From Baffinella frigidus (taxonomy: Eukaryota; Cryptophyceae; Cryptomonadales; Baffinellaceae), in NCBI GenBank assembly GCA_026770585.1, contig MU646419.1, forward strand, positions 232,778 to 248,857: 16,080 bases of DNA, written 5' to 3'. The notes beneath the pieces were generated by a model, which saw only the letters and a program-made list of their open reading frames with translations, had not been told where the DNA came from and did no database searches. The first letter of the stretch is position 1. Each line of letters starts with the position of its first letter. The translations under genes and the position numbers were made by a program. Positions 1 through 10,200 of the stretch are shown piece by piece.

Positions 1-171
1 AACCCTAAACCCTAAACCCTAAACCCTAAAGTCTAAACCCTGAACCCTGAACCCTAAACCCTAAACCCTAAACCCTAAAGTCTAAACCCTGAACCCTGAA
101 CCCTAAACCCTAAACCCTGAACCCTGAACCCTACACCCTAAACCCTGAACCCTAAACCCTAAACCCTACAG
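1..171. repeat. Telomere-type repeat array (CCCTAAA), degenerate, at the window edge
   Basis: Uninterrupted heptamers of CCCTAAA with CCCTGAA, CCCTACA and GTCTAAA variants. The C-rich strand reads 5' to 3' inward from position 1, the orientation expected at a left chromosome end. Degeneracy is higher than in a fresh telomere, so this may be the inner telomere or subtelomere. The tract ends in CCCTACAG, whose AG can serve as a splice acceptor for the following exon. It could therefore equally be the end of an upstream intron, since this gene's other introns carry the same repeats. Confidence 0.85.
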
Positions 172-174
172 GCG

Positions 175-232
175 ATGTCGTTCAAGCGGAGGCGGGAGGG
201 GATCGCGCGGGACCTAGTCGACGAGCTCAACG
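175..232 (+). CDS. Exon 1: start and N-terminal helix of the SprT-like protein
   Basis: ATG at 175 opens MSFKRRREGIARDLVDELN and the exon ends in phase 1 before GTACGC. The residues resemble the first SprT helix (REGLARELYDELN-like). Directly upstream, CTACAG|GCG at 167-174 looks like a splice acceptor in frame with the ATG. This may therefore be an internal exon reading Ala-Met, with an earlier exon lost beyond the window. I chose the ATG because nothing upstream in the window is codable. Confidence 0.75.
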
Positions 233-3200
233 GTACGCAACTCCAAAACTTGACGAAACATGTCAACTTTACCAGAACTGTCAACTTTACTGTTGACAGA
301 AACTGTCAACTTTGCTAGCATCGTCAACTTTTGGCATTTGTTTGTTTTGGTGGGGGGGGTTGCGCGGGACCTAGTCGACGAGCTCAACAGTACGAAAACA
401 ATCAAATGGTTCCAAAAGTTGATGGTTTAGTACTAGCATCGTCAACTTTTGACAGTTTCTTATCGTTGAAGAAGACGGCCTAGTTCCGGCGTGGAGATTG
501 CGCGGGAACTAGTCGACGAACACAACGGTAAACCATTCATAGCACTCAACGGTCACTATTTGGAATGATTTGCCGTTGAGCTCAACGGTAAACCATTCCA
601 AATGTGGACGGTTTCGTACTAGCATCGTCGACTTTTGGCGTTGTGTTGGTGGAGGGGCTGGCGCGGGACCTGCCGCCAAAAGTCAATTCCCCGGAAGGAA
701 TAACAGGATTTTTTTTGCTTTTGGAACAGAGTTCGGCGCCCAACAGGGCGTTCGGAAAGAGCCGAACCCCTTCCAGCAATCTGGCGTGGTGATCGACGAG
801 TACCCTCCATTTTTAACCGTGTGGCCTGCAAATTATTGGTTAGTACCACGTAAGTAAATGGACCGATCTGCGCAGCCCCCTGTGTGGATACTCACCACCC
901 AAGATCAGACGAAGTGCAATTGCAAAAGTCAATTTCCCGGATTTCAGGGGGAATGCACGCCAAAAGTGGATCCAAACTACGAAAATGGTAGTTTTTAACG
1001 AGGATAAGATTGTACAGTTGCTCCGCGTAAAATCTAGGGTGGCCAGCCCCATCTGCTCAAAGAAATGTGCGCCGCAGTAACCACTTGATGCGGTGTGCGG
1101 CGTGGATGAGTTCCCCGAAACTGTTGACTAAAGATGCTGCGGTTGACTAAAGATGCGGTTGACTAACAAGCGGTCGTGACCAGTGGGAACAGCCGCGGTA
1201 TTTTTGGGACCCCGAAACTTTTTGGGTCAACATCGGCTACAGTACACTAATAGCGACCACTGTTGACTTAAATATACAGTTGACTAAACAGTGGTCGTGT
1301 CCTGTGGGAACAGCGGCGGTGTTTTCGGGACGGGTGCCGCCGGACGTGGAGATCCGATGGAGCAACATGTGCGCCCTAAGCCCTCAACCCTAAACACTAA
1401 ACCCTAAACCCTAAACCCTAAACACTAAACCCTAAACCCTAAACCCTAAACCACATGTTGGAGCAACATGTACACCCCGAACCCTGAACCCTAAACATCC
1501 ATCTCTGTCTGAGTGAAAATGGGCTCCCTAAACCCTAAACCCAAACCCATCAACCTTACACCCTAAACCCTAAACCCTAAAACCTAAACCCTAAACCCTA
1601 AACCTGAACCCTAAACTCTCCAGGTACTCAAAAACAGCCGGGATGACGGCCTTCAAGCTGCGGTACCCCCCCGAAACTCGAAACCCGAAACCTGAAACCC
1701 GAAACTCGAAACCCGAAACCTGAAACCCGAAACTCGAAATCCGAAACCTGAAACCCGAAACTCGAAACCCGAAACCCGAAACCCAAAACCCGAAACCTGA
1801 AACCCGAAACCCGAAACCCTAACCCCTAAGCCATAAACCCTACACAAGGTATCCGCCCGGGTGCTCGCCGGTCTCGTCACCAGCTAATGGCGCTGAGGAG
1901 CCGTTCGGCGTGGTGTACACGGCCACCGTCGAGCTCAGCAGCAAGGCACCTTCCTCTCTCTAAACCCGGAACCCGGAACCCGGAACCCGGAACCCAGAAT
2001 CCAGAACCCGGAACCCGAAACCCGAAACCCGACGGCGTGGTGTACACGGGCACCGTCGAGCACAGCAGCAAGGCACCTTCCTCTCTCCAAACCCTAAACC
2101 ATGAAACATGAACCATCAACCATGACCCCTACCCCCCAACCCCCGAGCCCTAAACCTTTGTGCTCTACACGGCCACCGTCGAGCTCTCTGGCAAGGCGAT
2201 AATCCCGAAACCCGAAACCGTAAGATCAGCAGCAAGACGCGACGCTGAACACTAAACACTAAACACTAAACACTAAACACTAAACACCAAACACTAGCTC
2301 CTCCGTCGAGCTCAGCAGCAAGGCATACCCTAAACCCTACCCCCTAAACCCCGACCCCCCGACCCCTAATATATATCCTGGCCTAGGTTAGGCCCGCTGT
2401 GGATATCCTCGCATGGGTTGGGGTGTGGGGTTCAGGGGTTAGCGTCTCATCGTTGTCCAAGGGCGCTGAAGAGCCCGTTGGTGTGGTCTGCACGGCCACC
2501 GTCGAGCTCGCCAGCACGGCGCGCCCCAAACCCTACTCTTCTAAACCACTGAGAAGAGTATCTGGTGTCTGTCCTCGTCCCTAATCCCTTATCCTTGAAC
2601 CCGAAACTGTCAACACTAAACCGTGAACCCTGGTCCCTAACCCCTCCCCCAACCCCCTGCAATCTCATCTCGGAAGATAACTGAATCACTTCCTTTTCAA
2701 TAGGAGGTTGAATAGGAGAAATTAGTTAGGGCGTAGTAAACTTAATTAGCCCTTCTAATTAAATGAAAACGCCAATTAGGGAACTAATTCAGTTATCTTT
2801 CGACATGAAATCACCCACCGACGGCGTGGTCTACACGGCCACCGTCGAGCTCTCCAGCAAGGCACCTTCCTCTCTCTAAACCCTAAACCCTGAACCCTGA
2901 ACCCTACCCCCCAAACCCTGAACCCGAAACCCGCGTGGTCTACACGGCCACCGTCGAGCTCTCCAGCAAGGCGCGCCCTAAACCATACACTCCCAAATCC
3001 TCAACCTTAAACCCTGAACCCTCCCTCCGCCCTGCCATCACCATGGACCGTTGTTGATAAATACGGACGTGGAGGGTCGGGTCGAATATCCGGGGGCACA
3101 GCAGAGCGTAAGCAAGGCAGAGCTTAACAAGACATCGACAGGTTGTGGGCACATATGCCCCTCAGTACAAACCCGCGAAAGGGGTGGTGCGTGCGTGGCG

Positions 3201-6200
3201 TTAAACCCTATGACATGAACTCCTGTTGACAAAATACGGATGTGGAGGGTCAGTTGGTGGACTCCGGGACGCGATTGCCCCCCCCCCTTCTGCCTATACG
3301 TTGTCAACAAGTATACGCCATGATCGTATATCAACAAATATACGATTTTTTTACGTATACGGGTTTGGAGCGTCTGGTGGTGGACTGCGAGGAGCGATTA
3401 CGCGCGATTGCCCCCCCCCCATTTCCCCTAATATACGATGTGTTTACAGACGAAATATACGACTTTTTGACGGATGTGGGGGAGCAGGTTGTGGATTGTG
3501 AGGAGCGATTACGCGCGACGCTCGCCCATGAGCTCTGCCACGTTGCCCAGGTCAGCCCTCGTTCTGGTTTCTGGTGTAGGCCCTACACCAGACGTTCTGG
3601 TTTCTGGTGTAGGCCCTACACCAGAAACCAGAACGTTGTTCAAGTCAGTCCTACACCCTAAACCAGAAAACAGAAAACAGAAACCAGAAGCCCTAAACCC
3701 CTAACCCCAAACCCCTAACCTCTGCCACGTTGCCCAGGTTCTCTTCTCTTCTTTCTTACTCTCGTTGAGTGATACAATACCACTTGAGGCTGGAAAGGGG
3801 AGCATTTTAAATGTGGGGTTGTTAAACTTTGTACCAGTCACGGGCGGGTTTGGTCACGTAGCTGGCGGAATTCCGCCAGCTGGGGCAAATAATCTGATTG
3901 TTTATGTGAAAATTACTACACATCGCTTCACGTGTAAAGGACTTGTAAAGTCAAAACTTTTTTTACAATACATTTCTAGCCTCGAGTGGTAGTCTATGAG
4001 CCCAGATCAGCCGACGTTACCCAGGGCCGCTTCTCTCGTTCCAACGAGGCTTAATTAAATTTAATCTGCCCTAACTAATTTCTCATATGCAACGTCCTGT
4101 TGAAACGTAAGTGATTCAGTTATCTTCCGAGATGAACTTGTACACACCCCTCCATGTTTGGAACTGGGGCGTCAACCTTCACGGCTCTCCTTAAACCCTG
4201 AACCCTAAACCCCACACCTTACACCCCAAACCCCAAAACCCAAAACCCAAAACCTAAACCCCAAACCCTAAACCCTAATCCTTAAACCCTGAACCCTAAA
4301 CCGTATCAACCACGAGGCAAAGCCATACGCCCTAAACCCCTGAACCCTGAACCCTAAACCATAAACCATAAACCATAAACCATAAACTAACCCCTAAAAC
4401 CTCATCTATAAACCCTAAACCCTAAACCCTAAACCCTAATCCCAAACCCGAAACAGTGGGTCGTCAACCACGAGGCGAAGCCAGAGCAAGGACACCCCTA
4501 ACCCAGCTTAACCCTAAACCCTAATTCCTGAAACCTGAACCAGCTAACCCCTAAACCCCGAACCCTAAACCGTAAACCCTGAACCATAAACTTGAAACCC
4601 TAAACCCCAAACCCCAAACCCCAAACCCCAAACCCCAAACCCCAAGCCCGTAACCCCTACCCTAAACCCTAACCCCAAACAGTGGGTCGTCAATCACGAG
4701 GCGAAGCCAGAGCACGGACACCCCTGAACCAGCCAAACCTGAACCCTAAACCCCAAACTCATCTCAGCAAAGGATTGATTAATTGCGGTTGCGTCAACGA
4801 AATTTACGACACAAATGCTTTACTATTACTATTGTGATCCATTCTGTAGGGGGGGGGGAAGCCCAACAGCAATCAATCAATCCTTCCAAGGAGATCAAAA
4901 CCCTAATCCCTAAACCCCAAACAGTGGGTCGTGAATCACGAGGCGAAGCCAGAGCACGGGAATGCCTTCCGCTTCTGGGCCGAGAAGGTCTCTTTTAGGG
5001 TTTGGGGTTTTGAGGTTTCTGTTCCAGGGTTCAGGGTGTAGGGTGCAGCGTTCAGGGTTGATGGTGGAGGGTGAAGGGTTGATGGTTACGAAGCTAGCAT
5101 ACACGTTTTGTCGCAAAGACCCAAACCCTAACCCCTAACCCTTAACCCCTAATCCCTAACCCCTGACCCCTAACCCCTAACCCCTAACCCCTAACGGATT
5201 TTCACCGCTGAGAAATTAACTTCCGGTCTCCTCGTGTTGAGGAGAGTTAACCCAGAGCTAGGCTTTAGGCTTTAGGGCAGAGCTAGGCTTTAGGCTTTAG
5301 GGCAGAGCTAGGCTTTAGGCTTTAGGGTAAGGTTTGGGGTGTAGGTTGTAGGGTGTAGGGGTTAGAAGGTCTAGTTATGAGCCCCTTTCGTTGAACCGGG
5401 CAGTTTGTTACCGGGGTAGGACGGCTTTAGTACCAGAGAAGGCAGGTATCGCGTCCGGTGTGTACCAGAGGAGCCTGAGATTTAATATTCCTTAAGTGAC
5501 CAACGGGCGAATAATCACCCGTGGAAGCCCTAGGCAGGTCCTAGGGCCCTACGGTAGGGCGTATGAGCCTACTGGTCACTTAAGGGATACCTGCCTAGGG
5601 ATGGCACGCATCCCACACAGCGGAGTTGCCGTTACCTTATCCGTAGGGTCCCCCCTATGTCCCTACGGGTTGCCTACCGTAGGGTCGTAGGTCTTATCGC
5701 GTCAAGGTTGTTCAGAAATCCCTTCGAAGCCCGTTCTGTACCAGGAAAGACAGGTATCGCGTCCGTTGTGTACCGGAAAAGCCTGCGATTAGTCAACTTT
5801 TCTGTTTTGGGCGGAAAATGCCCGACCGCGCGAACTCAGCTGCGGAATTATAGTCCACTTATGAAACCAAAACACTCTATAAGTTGACGCGTAGCACACA
5901 CAAAAAAAAAACTGAATCTGTTTCCGGATTGAATGAGGTTGAGGCCCACGATCAGACGCTGAGAGTCGACACGTGCCATTACCGTCTACTCACGAAAGTA
6001 CAGAACGCTTCGTACGTTGATTATACCCTCTGCACTCTACGCCAGAAGCCCGAAACCCGAAAGTGCAGGGGGTAATTGGTACCATGAATCAGGTTGAAGC
6101 CTACGATCAGATCGACCGCGCGAACTCAGCTGCGGAGTTACAGTCCACTTACGACAATAAAACACTCTGTATGTTGATTTGTAGCACAAAAACACACAAG

Positions 6201-7178
6201 ACTGAATCTGTTTCCGGATTGAATCAGGTTGAAGCCTACGACCAGACGCTGAGGGTCGACACTTGCCACGAGTACGATATCAACTACCGCTACCGCTACA
6301 AGGTCTAATCCTACACCTACACCTCAACCCTAAACCCTAAACCATGAAACCTAAACCCTAAACCCTAAACCCTCAAGCCTAACCCCTAGACCCTAAACCC
6401 TAAACCCTAAACCCTCCGAAGTCAATTGAATGCCATCAGGGTACTTGGTTTAGAGTGCAGGGGTTAGGTGATGGGGATGGGGGTGAGGGGTGAGGGGCTG
6501 GGGGGGGCACGTGCCACGAGTAGGATATCAACTACCACTAGTAGTTGATATCCTACTCGTGTGGCTGAGAAGACGTGTGACGGGCCCCTCGAAGCCTGCC
6601 AGGTCCCATCTCCACACAGCTTAGGTCATGGAGAAATCTCTTGGTATCGGTATGGATACCAAGAGATTTCTCTATGACCCAATAGATGCTAAATATAAAT
6701 GCTATTTTACAAGGTCCAATGCAACCCCCTTACAACACCCCCATGTTGGATAGAATACCAAGGTTGGGTTGAAGGTGTAGGAATACCAAGTTGGGAATGC
6801 TGAATCAATTGGTATTTGGTTTAGGGTTCAGGGTATAGGTCAATTGGTATTTTGTTGAGGGTGCAGGGTTTAGGAGATAGGGGTTGGGGGTTTGGGGGTT
6901 AGGGGTTAGGGGTTAGGGGTTAGGGTCAAACGGGTACGATATCAACTACCGCTACCGCTACAAGGCCTACCATCCTTCCTAAGCGAGCAGTGCGGGGTGG
7001 AGTATGGCCGGCGCGCGTCGTGAGGGTTCAGGGGATCGGGTCCAGGGTTTCGGCATCAGGGTTCAAAGGTTCGGGCCTAGAGCTGACACGCGCTGCTCCG
7101 TAAACCCTGAACACTAAACACTAAACACTCAACACTCAACCGTTCGTGCAGTGCGAGCGATGCGGAGTTGAATACGGG

Positions 7179-7209
<31 letters not shown>

Positions 7210-10200
7210 CTTTCTCCTCCTCTCTCTCCTCCTCTCTCCTCTCTCTCTCCTCCTCTCTCCTCTCTCCTCTCTCTCTCCTCCTCTCTCCTCTCTCCTCTCT
7301 CCTCTCTCCTCTCTCTCTCCTCCTCTCTCCTCGGCACTCCAACTCGGTCGACGTTGCCGACAAGACTTGTGGTTTCGGGGTTTGGGGTATTAACAGCTGA
7401 AACGCGCTGCTCCCTCGTGCAGTGCGAGCGGTGCGGAGTTGAGTATGGGCGGCACTCGAACTCGATCGACGTGGCTGAGAAGACGTGTGGCGCGTGCGAC
7501 GGCCCTCTCGAAGCCTGCCAGGTTCCAAACCCTAAACCCTAAACTCTCGAAGCCTGCCAGGTCCATCTCACACGGGAAAATATTCAATTTAATGCTCTCA
7601 TACATACGGAAACATGGTCAATTTCACCCACCTTTTTGCTATCTTAGGGGTGGAATTATGTTTTGTTAAAGCTGTGTAGAGGGTAAGATAGCATGTTCCA
7701 CCCGTAAGATAGCAATTTTTACCCGTAAGATAGCACGAAACGGTGGCGGCACTCCAACTCGATCGACGTTGCCGAGAAGACGTGTGGCTGAAAAGACGTG
7801 TGACGGGCCCCTCGAAGCCTGCCAGGTCCCATCTCCACACAGCTTAAGTTATGGAGAAATCTCTTGGTATCGGTATGGATACCAAGAGATTTCTCTATGA
7901 CCTAACCTACGAGTGCATCATCTAGAGGATCCTACGGTAGGCGGTATTGCTCACGGTATTGCCTACAGTAGGATCCTCTAGATGATTCACTCGTAGGTTG
8001 GGTTATGGAGAAATCTCTTGGTATCCCGCTGTGTGGGACCCACCGTAGAGACGTTGGCTCGGCCTACGGACATCCCAAGTGGTTATGGGTCAGAATCGGA
8101 GGACGTGTGGCGCGTGTGACTGGTCTCTGGAAGCCTGCCAGGTCCCATCTCCACACAGCTACCAACCACGCAAGAGTGTAGGGCAGAGTGACCCACAGGA
8201 GAAATAGTAGAATTCTACTATTTCTTAAGTTCATAAGTGGACATTCTTCCCACAGAAAAATCGAATTTTCGGAAAGTTGTTACAAATTCCGTGTGAACAG
8301 GCTTGTTTTCCCAGGTCTGCCCTACACTCTTGCGTGGAAGGGAACACAGCGGGGTACCAAGAGATTTTATCCATAACCTAACCTGACCTACGAGTGAATT
8401 ATCCAGAGGATCCTACGGTAGGCAATACCGTAGGGACATTGGCTCTGGCTCGTCGTACGGACATCCGAAGTGGTTCTGGGTTTAGGGTTTAGGGTTTAGG
8501 AAGTGGTTCTGGGTCAGAATCGGAAGACGTGTGGCGCGTGTGACGGGCCTCTGGAAGCCTGCCAGGTCCTACACCCTGAACCCTAAACTCTGAACCCTAA
8601 ACCGTAATCCCTAAGCCCTAAACCCTAAACCCTAAACCCTAAACCCTAAACCCTAAACCCTAAACACAAGACGCACTTGACGAACCCCTAACTCCCCTAA
8701 CCCCCCTCATCCCTGCCCCCTGTCCCTATCCCCTATCCCTAAACCAAAAAAGACCCTCATGGCAATCAATTGACATCGGAGGGGGGTTGCGGCAGACTCC
8801 ACGGGTGGCCTCAGGGTTCGCAGCGTACATCAAAAAGCACCACGCGCAATAATGTTTCATTTGTACCAGGAAACACGTTTAAAAGGAGGGAGACTCGGCC
8901 TTTTAAATTTTGAAAATCTGAGCCTCGACCTTAAATTTAATTTCGGACCAAGACAGATTCTGCCCCGCTATCTTAGGCTCCCCACGCGGAAGGTGAGGGT
9001 GTATATGATATTTTAGGCATCAAATGATGCTATCTTACGCCTTTTTATCCGGACAGATTCTGGTATGGTCCGAGGTGAAATTCTGATCTCATGTGTGACA
9101 TCGCGTGGCAGACTCCACGGGTGGCCTCACGGTTCGCAGCATACATCAAAAAGCACTACGCGCAACAACATCTCATGTGTACAAGGAAACACGTTTCAAA
9201 GGAGGGAGTCTCGACCTTAAAGTCTCATTTATGACCCGGCGCGAGTCTCTCCATCGCTGACCGTGTGGCCCTAGTTTTAGGCCTGCGGTAGGCTGCACAG
9301 AGGGCTCGCCGTCTCATGCTTGTACCTCTGGGTGGCAGACTCCGCGGACGGCATGGGGGTTCGTATGCAGTATACATCAAAAAGCACTTCGCGAAACCCT
9401 AAACCCCCTGACCCAAGTCCCCTATACTCTATACTCTATACTCTATACTCTATACCCTATACCCTATACCCTGTACTCTATACCCTATACCCTATACCCT
9501 GTACCCTACATCTTATACCCTATACCCTATACCTTATGCCCTGTACCCTATACCCTATACCCTAAACCCTAGACCCTAAACCCTAAACCCTAAACCCTAA
9601 ACCAAATACCCTCATGAACCAAATACCCTAACAGCAATCAATTGACATGGGAGGGGGGTTGCGGCAGACTCCGCGGGCGGCATCGGGGTTCGCAGCATAC
9701 ACCCTACACCCCACACCCCACACCCTACACCATACACCCTGAACCCTCAAAACACGTGGGCGGCAGACACCGAAGGCGGCATCAGGGCGTCAACCCCACA
9801 CCCCAAACCCTAAACCCTGAACCCTCAATTTTCTCTCTTGGTGGCAGACTCCGCGGGCGGCATCGGGGTTCGCAGCATACATCAAAAAGCACTTTGCGAA
9901 ACCCTAACCCCCTTCACCCCTATGCCCTATACCATATACCATATATCATATACCATATACCATATACCATATACCATATACCATATACCATATACCATAT
10001 ACCATATACCATATACCCTACACCAAATAACCTAATGGCAATCAATTGACATGGGAGGGGTGTTGCGGCAGACTCCACGGGCAGCCTCAGGGTTCGCAGC
10101 ATACATCAAAAAGCACCACGCCCAACAACGTTTCATGTGTACCAGGAAACACATTTCAAAGGAGGGAGTCTCGACCTTAAAGTCTCATTTATGACCCGGC

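Larger units (their letters stand above)
1946..2970 (+). pseudogene. Six or more partial exon 4 copies in intron 4
   Basis: Copies of the GVVYTATVELSSK segment lie at 2032-2072, 2161-2195, 2303-2322, 2462-2518 (this one keeps the upstream GAEEP), 2820-2861 and 2933-2970, plus a scrap at 2225-2235. All full-length ends stop at AAG (ACG in one) followed by GC, never GT. Three continue CACCTTCCTCTCTC before the heptamers and two continue GCGCGCC. None has a clear acceptor. Between them are CCGGAAC, CACTAAA, CCCTAAA and CCCTGAA blocks. Confidence 0.9.
4190..4924. repeat. Telomere-like heptamer tracts with interspersed exon 6 copies, intron 5
   Basis: CCCTAAA, CCCTGAA, CCCCAAA (4600-4640), CCATAAA (4350-4385) and CCCAAAA blocks fill 4190-4300, 4328-4455, 4502-4682 and 4734-4760, and again 4898-4924 up to the exon 6 acceptor. 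Exon 6 fragments separate the blocks. Confidence 0.9.
5818..6227 (+). repeat. Tandem duplication of the exon 7 upstream region
   Basis: GACCGCGCGAACTCAGCTGC through the exon 7 start occurs at 5822-5990 and 6115-6280. Both contain CTGAATCTGTTTCCGGATTG directly before the exon. The shared block carries the acceptor, so each copy is a potential exon. Confidence 0.85.

Noticed and set aside
1653-2119. Minus-strand open frames with FRVSGF and FRVPGSGF repeats
   Set aside because: Stop-free because of 7-bp repeats without stop codons in those frames; no biological motif.
3242-3661. 139-codon forward open frame as a contiguous gene containing HELCH
   Set aside because: Only 3488-3550 is family-like. 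Upstream are truncated copies and C runs, and downstream is the palindrome. The HELCH part is better explained as one exon.
7178-7332. CRISPR-like or other regularly spaced repeat system
   Set aside because: The repeats are microsatellites, telomere heptamers and exon fragments; no constant-length repeat with unique equal-length spacers exists in the window.
7136-7528. 130-codon minus-strand open frame, Arg/Glu repeats
   Set aside because: It is the complement of the CT microsatellite plus the zinc-ribbon exon on the + strand, which has strong family evidence.
9642-10049. 135-codon forward open frame with IPYTIYH repeats
   Set aside because: Translation of CCATATA heptamers and of exon 9 copies in the wrong frame (VADSAGG instead of TPRAASG).
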